A stretch of 64,000 bases of DNA from assembly GCA_043777315.1 (NCBI GenBank), contig JAYVPW010000093.1:62001-126000 (forward strand), given 5' to 3'. The position numbers and the translations under genes were made by a program. The stretch is from CAIURC01 sp043777315. GTDB lineage: Bacteria > Verrucomicrobiota > Verrucomicrobiia > Chthoniobacterales > Chthoniobacteraceae. Below, piece after piece: positions 51,475-62,200 of the stretch; the first letter of the stretch is position 1; each line of letters opens with the position of its first letter. The notes beneath the pieces were generated by a model, which saw nothing but the letters and a program-made list of their open reading frames with translations, had not been told where the DNA came from and did not search any database.

Positions 51475-52217
51475 ACCTCCTCCTCGGTCGGATTCTCGTA
51501 GGCCGGGCGCGGCGCAAAGCTCTGCGAGGAGGAGGGGGGAGGCGTCAGCCGCGCGGCGAGTTTGCGCTGTTTTTGGTAGTAACATTTCGCCAGCAAATCG
51601 GCGATGAGCGACTCCATCTCGGCGGCCATCGTCTCGATTTTTTTCGAGAAATAGCTGTGCGCGATCAGGCTCGGGATGGCGATGGCGAGGCCGACGATCG
51701 TCGTGCTGAGTGCCTCGGAAATGCCGGTCGCGAGGCCGCGCGGATCGCGAACCGACTCGCTCGCGCCGAGATTCGCGAAGACCGTGACGAGGCCGGAAAC
51801 CGCGCCGAGCAGACCGAGCAGCGGTGCGATGCCGACGATGACTTCGAGGATGAAAAGCCCGGTCTCGAGCCGCACCACTTCATGCCGGGCGCGGGTCTGG
51901 ACGGCCTCCATGTTTTCGGACTTCGGCCAGTTCAAATGCTTGAGCCCGACTTGAATGATCCGGGCGAGCGCGGAGATGTCGCCGCGGACGAGGCGCGAGA
52001 GCTTGAGCACGCCGTCCGTGTCCTCGGGTTGCAGCGACTCGATTTCCGCCTCGATCGCGGGCGGCATGACGAGGTCGCGGCGCAGCGCGAGGCCGCGCAG
52101 GAGGATGATCGCGACCGACACGACCGAGCAGATCAGCAGCAGGATCATGAAGAATCCGCCCTGCACGAAGAAGTGATAGACGGACGAAAAGGAGGCGGCA
52201 AAAAGTGGCGTGGGCAT
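51471..52217 (-). CDS. exbB: ExbB/TolQ-family proton channel protein
   Basis: The 248-residue membrane protein starts 'MPTPLFAASFSSVYHFFVQG' at 52217. It has three membrane helices, with the family core 'GLFILEVIVGIAPLLGLLGA', 'VSGLVTVFANLG' and 'GISEALSTTIVGLAIAIPSL'. It forms the motor with ExbD. A palindromic element separates it from tonB. The longer open frame upstream only reads through that element. Confidence 0.94.
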   Translation of the reverse strand: MPTPLFAASFSSVYHFFVQGGFFMILLLICSVVSVAIILLRGLALRRDLVMPPAIEAEIESLQPEDTDGVLKLSRLVRGDISALARIIQVGLKHLNWPKSENMEAVQTRARHEVVRLETGLFILEVIVGIAPLLGLLGAVSGLVTVFANLGASESVRDPRGLATGISEALSTTIVGLAIAIPSLIAHSYFSKKIETMAAEMESLIADLLAKCYYQKQRKLAARLTPPPSSSQSFAPRPAYENPTEEEV

Positions 52218-52309
52218 TTGGGAAGGCGCTGGTTTAACCGAGGCGCGGAAAATTTCGACCGCGGAATACGCCGAGTTGAGCCAAGGATCGACACGGAAAC
52301 AAAACACTT

Positions 52310-52440
52310 CCTCGTTCCCAAACTCTGTTTGGGAACGCCGTAGCTCCCGAAACTCTGTTTCGTCCATCGCCTGCCTGCGGACCAACGCGAAACGGAGTTT
52401 CGCCCGCTATTGCGTTCCCAAACGGAGTTTGGGAACGAGG
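52310..52440. repeat. Modular double-hairpin palindrome with ACTCTGT core (element I)
   Basis: The outer 28-bp arms (CCTCGTTCCCAAACTCTGTT ... / ... AACGAGG) match with one mismatch. They enclose CGAAACTCTGTTTCG and CGAAACGGAGTTTCG. All four modules carry the core ACTCTGT or its complement with different stems. It lies between tonB and exbB. Confidence 0.93.
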
Positions 52441-52475
52441 GGCTGCGGGTGGTCCGCGCAGTCCGGGGTGCAAAC

Positions 52476-53720
52476 TCAGTGCGAGTTGTAGAGGGTGAAG
52501 CTGAAAACGAGTTCGAGGCGGCCGTTGTTCATCATCTCGAGGTCGGCGGGCGGCGGCTTGATTTCGGCGTCGCGGACCGATTCTTCGCAGACGTTGGCGA
52601 AGCTTTGGTTCGAGTCGTTTTCGAGGATGCGGATGTCTTGGACGCGTCCCTCTTGCGTCACGAAAAAGCGGACGCGCACGGTGCCGAGCGCGAGCAAATC
52701 CATGCGCTGCTTCGTGTAGTAGAGCCAGCGCGACTGGATCTGCGCACTGACTGCGGCGCGGTAAACGCCGAGCGGCGTTTTCACGGCATCGACGCCGGGT
52801 TTGCGGCGATTGGAAATACTGCCCTCGATCCGGGCCTGGCGCATGTCCGGCTGGTAGCCGGGGTCGCGGACGGGCTGCGGGCGAGTCGGCGGAGTGAGCA
52901 TCGCGAGCTCCGGCGCGGGCGTGGCGGCGGGAGCGGGCGGGCGGACCGGAACGGGTTTGGGCGGGTCGAGCGGGGGCGTTACTTTCGTGATCGGAGGCGG
53001 CGGCACGTCGGCCGGTTTTTGAAAGATCGGAATCTCGTCCTCCGTCTTCGCGACCATCTTTTCAAAGACCGTCGCAGGCGGCGGCGGAGATGGCTCCGCG
53101 GGCTCTGGCACAGGATCGGCGGGATTCGGCGTCGGCGGAGGCGGTTGGCTCGATTCGATCTTCGCGAGCGCGTCGAGGTACTGTTTCGAGAGCGGTTTGG
53201 GTTTGTAAAGTGATGGGAGCGGCGGACCGGGCGCGGGGTCGGATGCCGGCGCGGGCTCGGTCGGTTTGCCGAGCTTGGCGGCCTGCGTTTTGAAATCCTG
53301 GGACGGTAAATCGACGCCATCCTGACTCGGCAACGGCTCGCTCCCCTTCCCCGCGCGCTCGCTGCCCGCGAGCATGTCCTGGCTCGATTGGAAGACGGTG
53401 GTTTTCGGCGGGGCGGCGGATTTTTCGAGCCCGTTCGCATCGATCATCGGCGGCTCGGTGACGGCCATGGGCGGCGGCGGGATCACCTCGGGAGGCGGAG
53501 GCGGCGGCACGATCAACATGACGATTTCCGGCGGCACGGGCGGCGAGGCAACCTCCACGGGCGGCTCTGGATACAGCCAGACGAAGAGCGAAATGATGAG
53601 GAGGTGAACCAACAGCGAGCCGATCACCACATTCCGGACGAGGCGCTCGAGCGACACGCCGCGCGGGTCGGGCAGGCGGGCGGAAATCTGCGCGGTCAGG
53701 CGTTGGATCGTTTCCCTCAT
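52476..53720 (-). CDS. TonB-like energy transducer with long Pro-rich linker
   Basis: The 414-residue protein has one N-terminal helix ('VVIGSLLVHLLIISLFVWLY') and a long Pro/Glu/Lys-rich periplasmic linker. The C-terminal domain includes 'YRAAVSAQIQSRWLYYTKQR', 'LGTVRVRFFVTQEGRVQDIR' and 'RDAEIKPPPADLEM', typical of TonB C-terminal folds. It transmits ExbBD energy to outer-membrane receptors, none of which are encoded here. It is longer than usual (about 240-300). Its ATG overlaps the comB stop (ATGA). Confidence 0.88.
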   Translation of the reverse strand: MRETIQRLTAQISARLPDPRGVSLERLVRNVVIGSLLVHLLIISLFVWLYPEPPVEVASPPVPPEIVMLIVPPPPPPEVIPPPPMAVTEPPMIDANGLEKSAAPPKTTVFQSSQDMLAGSERAGKGSEPLPSQDGVDLPSQDFKTQAAKLGKPTEPAPASDPAPGPPLPSLYKPKPLSKQYLDALAKIESSQPPPPTPNPADPVPEPAEPSPPPPATVFEKMVAKTEDEIPIFQKPADVPPPPITKVTPPLDPPKPVPVRPPAPAATPAPELAMLTPPTRPQPVRDPGYQPDMRQARIEGSISNRRKPGVDAVKTPLGVYRAAVSAQIQSRWLYYTKQRMDLLALGTVRVRFFVTQEGRVQDIRILENDSNQSFANVCEESVRDAEIKPPPADLEMMNNGRLELVFSFTLYNSH

Positions 53721-54430
53721 TGCGGCAGCGGCCGGATCACAGCGGTGTCCATTTCGCCGACGACGCTATACCGCGAAACTTGCGCGCACCACCCGACTTC
53801 TTCGCCTCGTCCTTTCGCCGCGAGGACTTTGCCATTCGTCGCTGAAAAAAGCGCCGTGCGGGAGTCGGGAAAGTGCTGCGTGATCGCGAGAGTCGCCTGC
53901 GCGGAATCGGTCAGGACCGCGCCGGGACAAAGGGCAATGAGCAAGCCGGCAGCGGCGGCGTCTTCGAGCGCAAAATTCTCGAACGTGCCGGCGCAGACGA
54001 GGAGGAGGATTTCCGTTTTGGAATGCGCGATCTCGGCCGCGAGGGCCGATAGATTCAGCATCGCGCCGACGAGCACCCGCTGCGCGCGGTCGCACGCGCG
54101 GAGGGCGATGGTGCCGTTGGTGGTGGTGCTGATGATCGTGCGGCCGGCGACGTTTTCGCGGTATTCGAAGGGCGAATTTCCGAGGTCGAAACCGTCGATC
54201 TTTTCACCATGCCGCTCGCCGCCGAGCAGCGCGCCGGGCATCCGGGTTTTGAGCGCGAGCGCTTCCTCGATCGTGCGTGCCGGATGGATCGCGACGGCCC
54301 CGTGAGCGAGCGCGGTGATCATGGAGGAGGTCGCGCGGAGGACATCGAAAATCACGCACGTCGTGGTGGAAAGATCGCGGGCGGGGAGGAGCGCGATTTC
54401 GGCGGGATGGAGCGCGACGTCGATGAGCAT
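53717..54430 (-). CDS. comB: 2-phosphosulfolactate phosphatase family protein (ComB)
   Basis: The 237-residue protein has the ComB signature 'CVIFDVLRATSSMITALAHG', 'ARTIEEALALK', 'GERHGEKIDGFDLGNSPFEY' and 'TTTNGTIALRAC'. ComB acts in coenzyme M or sulfolactate metabolism in archaea. In bacteria without that pathway the true substrate is unclear. I set the start at 54430 ('MLIDVALHPAEIALLPARDL'). Confidence 0.88.
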   Translation of the reverse strand: MLIDVALHPAEIALLPARDLSTTTCVIFDVLRATSSMITALAHGAVAIHPARTIEEALALKTRMPGALLGGERHGEKIDGFDLGNSPFEYRENVAGRTIISTTTNGTIALRACDRAQRVLVGAMLNLSALAAEIAHSKTEILLLVCAGTFENFALEDAAAAGLLIALCPGAVLTDSAQATLAITQHFPDSRTALFSATNGKVLAAKGRGEEVGWCAQVSRYSVVGEMDTAVIRPLPQ

Positions 54431-54480
54431 TGGCGGGGTGGGATTTAGGCAATTACGCCGAGGTCGGCGCGCGCGCATCG

Positions 54481-54532
54481 GGGGAGAAGTAAGAGGTCCT
54501 TCGACTTCGCTGCGCTGCGCTCAGGATGACGG
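54481..54532. repeat. GTCATCCTGAGCG palindrome, half copy 6
   Basis: Only the right arm is present: GGGGAGAAGTAAGAGGTCCT ... GCGCTCAGGATGAC. Just before it, GCGCGCGCATCG matches the loop region of copy 3. The left arm has been lost. It lies between comB and ogg. Confidence 0.88.
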
Positions 54533-54554
54533 GCTTTGCTGGATTCCGCGGGTC

Positions 54555-55418
54555 TCATTTTCCCGCCTTCCGGCCCCAGGTTTTGCGGGCGTGGTGGAAG
54601 AGGTATTGCTGCGCGTAGCCGCCGTATGCGCCGAAATGCGTGGCGGCGAAATCGCGGAGGCGGGCGGCGGTGACGTTGCGCTTTTTTTGAAAATACAATT
54701 GCCGCAGGACGCGTTCGATCCAGACGTCGATCGGGAAGGAGCGGAGGCGCTCGTAGCCGAAAAGGAGGGCGCAGTTGGCGACCTTCACGCCGACGCCGGG
54801 CAGGCGGCAGAGTTCGGCCCGCGCGGCGTCGTCATCGAGGCGGCGGATGGCTTCGAGATCGACCTGGCCAGCGGCGATCATGCGCGCGGCGCCGAGCAGA
54901 TTTTTCGCGCGATACCCGAGGCTGCACGCGCGCAGGTCGGCCTCGTCCGCGGCGGCGAGACGCGCGGGCGAGGGATAGGCGAAGAGCTCGCGATCCCTGT
55001 ATTCAAGCCGCTCGCCGAACCTCCGCCGAATCGCGTGGGACATCTGCGCGATGTGCGCGACCTGCTTCATCGAGGAGGTGATGAAGGTCGCGACGCATTC
55101 CCACGCGGGCTGCCGGATGATGCGCATCCCGCAGCAGAAACGCGCGGCTTCGCCCATCGCCGGATCGATCGGAAAAGAGGCGCAGATTTCTCCGAGCGGA
55201 TGGTCGAGCGCGAAGTAATGGCGCGCGATTTCCTCCGCGCCGCGCGTGACGAGCAGCTCGTCTCCGCGCTGCTCGAGCTGCACCGCCCGATCGCCGATCG
55301 CGCCGAGCCAGCCCGCGCCTTCCCGCTGCCAGTGAAAGACCTGCCCGCAGGTCAGCGTGAGCTCGAGGTCGAAGTCGGAAACCGGGATGCGCGCGTGCTC
55401 CGGGGCGACGCCGCTCAC
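54555..55418 (-). CDS. ogg: 8-oxoguanine DNA glycosylase (OGG1 type)
   Basis: The 287-residue base-excision repair enzyme starts at a GTG (55418) overlapping the rex stop (GTGA). Its N-terminal domain has 'FDLELTLTCGQVFHWQR', and the HhH-GPD core has 'LPGVGVKVANCALLFG' with the catalytic lysine and 'FPIDVWIERVLR' with the Asp. It removes 8-oxoguanine and nicks the strand. Confidence 0.95.
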   Translation of the reverse strand: MSGVAPEHARIPVSDFDLELTLTCGQVFHWQREGAGWLGAIGDRAVQLEQRGDELLVTRGAEEIARHYFALDHPLGEICASFPIDPAMGEAARFCCGMRIIRQPAWECVATFITSSMKQVAHIAQMSHAIRRRFGERLEYRDRELFAYPSPARLAAADEADLRACSLGYRAKNLLGAARMIAAGQVDLEAIRRLDDDAARAELCRLPGVGVKVANCALLFGYERLRSFPIDVWIERVLRQLYFQKKRNVTAARLRDFAATHFGAYGGYAQQYLFHHARKTWGRKAGK

Positions 55419-56035
55419 TTGATGAAGTAGCTCAGATTCTCGAGCTCGATGGCGAGGTCCACGTTGTTCACGACGGCGTTGTCGGGGGCTTGGAGGATGA
55501 TCGGGGCGAAGTTCAGGATCGCGAGAATGCCGGCGGCGAAGAGCTCGTTTGCCACCTCCTGCGCGACGATGCCGGGCACGGTGAGGATCGCCATTTTGAT
55601 CCGCCGCTCGCGGGAAAATTCGGCGACTTTGCTCATCGGCAGGACGGGCACGCCGAGGTCGCGCGAGCGCTTGCGAGTGGCATCGACGTCGAAGGCGGCG
55701 ACGACCTCGAAGCCTTCCTTCGCGAAGCCGGGATAGCGCAGGAGCGCCGAGCCGAGGTGCCCCGCGCCGACGAGGATGACGGGCTGGAGCTGCGTGGTGC
55801 CGAGCACGTCGGTCAGTTTTTTGCAGAGCGCATCGACCCCGTAGCCGAGCCCGCGCGTGCCGAACTGCCCGAACTGCGTGATGTCTTTTCGGAGCTGCGT
55901 CGGCTTCACGCCCGCCGCTTTCGCCAGCGCCGCGGAGGAGACGGTGGCCACTTTGTTGACCTTCAACCGCTGCAGCGCGCGGTAGTACAGCGAGAGTCGG
56001 TAAACGGTTTTTCGGGGGATGACCAACTTCGACAT
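55415..56035 (-). CDS. rex: Redox-sensing transcriptional repressor Rex
   Basis: The 206-residue protein starts 'MSKLVIPRKTVYRLSLYYRA' at 56035. It has a winged-helix domain ('VSSAALAKAAGVKPTQLRKD' then 'LGYGVDALCKKL') and a Rossmann domain 'PVILVGAGHLGSALLRYPGF'. Rex binds DNA when NADH is low and releases it when NADH rises. No Rex operator was identified here. It heads the minus-strand chain rex-ogg-comB-tonB-exbB-exbD-def. Confidence 0.95.
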   Translation of the reverse strand: MSKLVIPRKTVYRLSLYYRALQRLKVNKVATVSSAALAKAAGVKPTQLRKDITQFGQFGTRGLGYGVDALCKKLTDVLGTTQLQPVILVGAGHLGSALLRYPGFAKEGFEVVAAFDVDATRKRSRDLGVPVLPMSKVAEFSRERRIKMAILTVPGIVAQEVANELFAAGILAILNFAPIILQAPDNAVVNNVDLAIELENLSYFIK

Positions 56036-56207
56036 TTTATGAATAAGGGCGGTGAAGCGGGCTTTGATAGCGGAAGCGATTCGCGATGCAAGGAACGGGC
56101 GGCGAAGCATCAGCCGGAGCGTCCGCACCCCATTGCCCGATTGACGGGTGGAAGTATTGTGCCACCTAGGCTTCCACGTTTTTTTCCTCTCACCCCAGAT
56201 CCCCCCG

Positions 56208-59200
56208 ATGCCCCTGATTCACCGCTTTTTCGTCGTTGTTTTTGCGTTCCTTTTTACGGCGGCGAGCGCCTCGGCGATCGGCACGGTTTATGTCTCGGAA
56301 TTCGTCGCTTCGAATCAGAACGGGCTGCGGGACGAAGATGGCGACACGTCGGATTGGATCGAAATTTACAACTCAGGGCCGGGAACGGTGAACCTCGCGG
56401 GGTGGTATCTGACGAACGATGCAGCGGACTTGGCGAAGTGGACTTTTCCGGCGGTGAACCTGGACGCGAAAGGGTTTCTCGTCGTCTTCGCCTCGGCGAA
56501 AAATCGGGTGAATCCGGCGGCGACATTGCACACCAATTTCAAGCTCGGCGGGAGCGGCGGCTACCTCGCGCTGGTGCAGCCGGCGGGGACGATCGCGCAT
56601 GAATTCAATCCGTATCCGGCGCAGTACGACGACAGGGCTTTCGGGCTGCAGCAGACGGTGACGACGACCACATTGATCCCGCCGACGGCGGCGCTGAAAT
56701 GGCTCGTGCCGACGACCGCGACGCCGGACGACGCGACATGGGCGGCGCGCACTTTTTCCGACTCCGCGTGGACGAGCGCGGGCAATGGAATCGGGTTCGA
56801 GCTATATGTGCCGGGGTTCGCTTTTCGGACGTATTTCGCGAACACTGGAGTCGGCAGTATTGCGACGGCGAATCAGGTGATCAGCACGCCGTCGCTGCAG
56901 ACGCAGACTTATGCGGAGACGCGCGCGGTGGTGAACTACCTCGACAGCGGCGGCGACGGGCACTACGCGCCGAACAGCAACCCGTCGTGGGCGACGGGAG
57001 GCGCGGATAATTACGTGGTCGAGGCGACGGGAATCATGACGATTCCGACGGCGGGGACGTGGACTTTCGGGGTGAACAGTGACGATGGATTCGAGCTCCA
57101 ATCTCGCGCGGTGGGCGGGACGACGTGGACGACGGTGGCGTTTTTCGATGGCAGTCGCGGGGTGGCGGACACGCTCGGGCAGACGAGCTTCGCGACCGCG
57201 GGCGATTACGAAGTGCGGGTGATGATTTACGAAGGCGGCGGCGGCTCGGCGGGCGAGGCGTTTGCGAAGCCGGGCGTGTGGTCGTCATGGGATTCGGGGT
57301 TCAAGCTTCTGGGCGACACGGCGAATGGCGGACTGGCGGTGAAATCGGTCCCCTTCGGCGCGGCGAGCGCTGGCTACACGGCGCACATCGGCGCGGGCGG
57401 GAATACGAAAGCGGCGATGAACGACGCGGTGCCGCAGAAGTCGTCGGCGTACGCGCGCTACGCTTTCACCAATCCGGGCGGGCTCACTTCGCTCAGCATG
57501 CCGATTCGCTACGACGACGGTTTTGTCGCGTATCTCAACGGCATCGAAGTCGCCCGCCGCAACGCGCCTGCGGGCACGGCGGTGAACACGAGCGCGGCAG
57601 TGGCCGATCGCCCGTCGGCGCAGGCGGTGGTGCCGGAAGTAATCGACCTCACGAGCGCGCTCGCCTCGCTCGTCGCGGGCGCGGGAAATGTGCTCGCGAT
57701 TCACGGACTGAATCAAACGGCGAGCAACGATTTTTTGATCAAAGCGGAGCTTGCGCAGTACGCCGTCAGCACCGCGACGACGCCGACCTACTTTCTCGCG
57801 GGGACGCCGAATGCGTTCAACACCGCGGGCATTTACAACAAGGTCGCGCCGGTCACCGCGTCGCTGGGGCACGGCTTTTTCACCGCTCCGCAGACGGCGA
57901 CGCTGGCGACCGGGACGACCGGGGCGACCATCCGATATACGTTCGATGGCTCGTCGCCATTTCAGCTCACGACGACGGGCGCAATCGTGCGGGATGGATC
58001 GGGGAACGCAGTGCCGTCGCCGACGAGCGGCGTTTATACTGCGGCGCTGACGATCAACAAAACGACGACGCTGCGCTACGCCGCATTCAAAAACGGCTCC
58101 GACCCGAGCGACTCGGTCACGCAGACTTACATTTTTTTGAGCGATGTGATCACGCAGTCCGCGTCCGCCGCCGCGGGCTCCGGGCCCGCGCCGTCGATCA
58201 CCAATCCGGCGGGCGCGAGCCCGGCGGTGACAACGTGGCCGGCGACGGCTTCCAGCGGGCAGACACTCGACTTCGGAATGGACCCGAATGTCGTCAACGC
58301 CGCGCCTTACAACGGCACGATCGTCAATGATTTAAAGACGCTGCAAACCATGTCCGTCGTCACGGATTTGCCGTTCCTTTTCGACAACACGATCGGCATT
58401 TATGTGAACCCGAGCGGCGACACGCAAACGTGGGAGCGCCCGGCTTCGCTGGAGCTGATCAACCCGGACGGCAGCGTCGGATTCCAGGTCAATTGCGGGC
58501 TGCGGATGCGCGGCGGATTCAGCCGCAGCACGGGCAATCCGAAGCACGGATTGCGCATCTTTTTCAACAGCGCGTACGGGCCGGGGTCGCTGAAATTTCC
58601 GCTGGTCCCGAACGACCCGACGGCGGCGAAGGAGTTTCAAAAGTTCGATCTGCGGACGTTCCAAAATTACTCGTGGTCATTTGGCGGCGACGGCGGCAAC
58701 GGCATTTTCGTGCGCGATACTTTCAGCCGCCAGACGCAGCTCGACATGGGCGAAGTGAGCAGCCACGTCGTCTATTATCAGCTCTACCTGAACGGCCAAT
58801 ATTGGGGGCTCTACAATCTCGACGAGCGGCCGGAGGCGAACTTCGCGGCGAGCTACCTCGGCGGCGACGCGAACGATTACGACACGATCAAAGTCGCGCC
58901 CGAGGACGGCTACGTGATCTACGCAACCGACGGGAATACGGCCGCGTGGTTCAGCCTGTGGGATCAGGCGGACAAAGGATTGGCGGCGGGAAATTTGGAG
59001 CAGGTCAACAACACGGCGTATCAAAAAATACTCGGCAACAACGCTGATGGAACGCGCAACGCGACCTACCCGCAGCTCTTCGACGCGGTGAATACGATCG
59101 ACTACAATCTCGTGATTTACTGGGGCGGAAATCTCGACGCGGCGATCTCGAATTTTCTCAGCAATGCCTCGCCGAACAACTGGTTCGGATTCCGCGACCG

Positions 59201-62200
59201 GACCGGCGCGCACGGCGGGTTTCGTTTTGTCTGCCACGATTCCGAGCACACGCTTTTGAACGTGAACGAGGACCGCACCGGGCCGTGGCCGGCCGGCAGC
59301 ACGGCGTCGCAGGGCACGTCGGCGTTCAGCAAATCGAACCCGCAATACCTCTTTCAGCAGTGCATCTACGCGCAGGAATTTCGGACCCTTTTTGCCGACC
59401 GCGCGTTCAAGCATTTCAACAACGGAGGCGCGCTCAGCACCACGGCGGCGACGGCGCGGTTCGACGCGCTGACTGGCGCGATCAATCGCGCGGTCGTCGG
59501 CGAATCGGCGCGTTGGGGCGATGCAAAAACCGAGCCGGCGCTGACGCATGACGGCTCGTGGCTCAACGCGGTGGCGAATGTGCGGGCGAATTTTTTCCCG
59601 AACCGGTCGGCGAACGTGATCGCGCAATTCCGGGCGAAGGGCTGGTATCCGAGCATCGATCCGCCGCTGTGGAGCCAGCGCGGCGGGACGATCGCGGCGG
59701 GCGGAAATGTCGCGCTTTCTCTGGTCGCGGGGCAGTCGGGCGCGATCTATTTCACGACCGACGGCACCGACCCGCGGCGCTACAATTCGGCCACCGGCGT
59801 GGGCGATATTTCGCCGACAGCGATCGCGTATTCCGGGCCGATCGCGATCAGCTCATCGAAGGTCATCCGCACCCGGGTGAAGAGCGGGGCGACATGGAGC
59901 GCGCTAGACGAGGCGACGTTCTACACCGCGCAAAATTACGCGGGCCTCGCGATCACCGAGATCAATTTCCATCCGCTCGCGAACGGCGTGATCAGCGGCG
60001 ACGAGTATGAATTTCTCGAGCTGAAAAACACGACGGCCAACGCGCTTGATCTCTCCGGGCTGAGTTTTACGACGGGGATCACGTTCACTTTTCCGATCGG
60101 CACGACGCTCGCTCCGGGCGCATTTTTCGTGCTGGCGCGGAACGCCGCGGAATTCCACAACCGCTATCCGGCGGTGACCGCGGACGGCGTTTATATCGGC
60201 AAGCTCGACAACGGCGGCGAGACACTGACGGTCTCGGGCCCGACAGGCGGGACGGTGCTCTCGGTGACTTACGACGACACGCCGCCGTGGCCCGCCGGCG
60301 CGGACGGGAACGGCTTCACCGCGGTCCCGGCTGGCACCGCATTCAACTCCGACGACGGGCGAAATTGGCGCGCAAGCGCGGCGGTCGGCGGTTCGCCGCG
60401 CGCGGACGATCCGGCGGTGAATTTCCCGCCGATCGTGATCAACGAAGTGCTCACCAACTCCGTCTCGCCGCTGACCGATACGATCGAACTTTTTAACCCG
60501 ACTGGCACCGCGGTCTCGGTGGGCGACTGGTGGCTCACCGACGATCCGCACGTTCCGCAAAAGTATCGCATCCCGGCGGCGACGACGATTCCGCCGGGCG
60601 GATTCGTGACCTTCAGCGAAGCGCAATTCAACGCGACGCCCGGCACCGGCACGAGCTTCGCGCTGAACTCTGCGGGCGACGACGCCTACATTTTTTCCGG
60701 CAACGCGGCGGGGAATCTGACGGGCTACAGCCACGGCCTCAGCTTCTCCGGCGCGGAGGCGAACGTCTCGTTCGGGCGCTATCTCAACAGCATCGGCGAG
60801 GAACATTTTCCACGGCAAATCAGCCGGACTTTTGGGGCCGCAAACTCCGGCCCGCTGGTCGGCCCGCTCGTCATCTCGGAGGTCATGTATCACCCCGCGG
60901 ACGGCTTCGATGAGTTCGTGGAAATCCGCAATCTCAGCGGCGCGACCGTGAATCTTTCCGACCCGGCAAACCCGGCGAACACGTGGAAAATCGGCGGCCT
61001 CAATTGGCCGTTCCCGCAAGGCGCTTCGATCGCCGCCGGGGCTCGCGCGATCGTCGCGCCGATCGATCCCGCGACCTTTCGGACGAAATATAATGTCCCC
61101 GCCGCGGTGCAAATTTTCGGGCCGTTCAACACGACCGCAAACCCCGCCAGCCTCGACGACGGCGGCGAGCGCGTCTCGCTGGAAATGCCCGACGCGCCGG
61201 TCCTGCAAGGCGGCGTCTTGGTCACGCCGTACGACGTCATCGACACGGTCCGCTACAACGACAAAGCGCCGTGGCCGGTGGAGGCCGACGGCAGCGGTGC
61301 TTCGCTCCAACGCAGCTCGGAAACTGCGTTTGCCGACGACCCGGCGAACTGGTTTGCCAGCGGCAGCACACCCGGCCGCGACAACGCAACCAACATCCCG
61401 CCGACCGTCTCGCTCACCGCTCCGGCGAACAACACGTCTGTCACTTTGCCGGCGACGATCACCTTTCAGGCGACCGCGAGCGATCCCGACGGGACGATCC
61501 TGAAAGTCGAATATTTCGTCGATGGCGGCAAAGTCGGCGAGTCGGCGGCGGGGCCGAGCTACAGCTTCGCGTGGACCGCGACCGGCGGCGTGCATACCGC
61601 CACCGCGAAGGCGATCGACAGCAGCATCGGCAGCACGACCTCGACCGCGATCACGATCTACGCGAGTTCGCCGGTCACGCAGGGTTTGCTCGGGCAGTAT
61701 TTTGTGAATCCGGAGAACTTCACGACCGGCCTCGCGGGCGTGCGCATCGACCCGACGGTCAATTTTTCAGTGAACACGAATTGGCCGCAGACCACCGGCT
61801 TTCCCGGCATCACCGTGAACAATTATTCCGTGCGCTGGAAAGGCCAGGTGCGCGCGCCGAGCACCGGCAGCTACACGTTTTACATTAACTCGGACGACGG
61901 CTCGTTCCTGTATTTGAACGGCGCGCTGGTCATCAACAACGGCGGCTACCACCCCGACGTTGAGTTGAGCTACACCACGACGCTCACCGCCGGGCAGCTC
62001 TACCCGATCCAGATGGACATGTTTCAAGGCAGTGGCGGCGCGACCGCGCAGCTCTCGTGGACGGGTCCAGGCATCGGCAAACAGATCATCCCGCAGGCCG
62101 TGCTCTATCCCGACGGCACTCCGATCATCGTCACTCAACCCGCGCCGCTCACGCGCGAGGCTGGCACCTCGGCCAGCTTCACGGCGCTCAGTTCCGGGAC

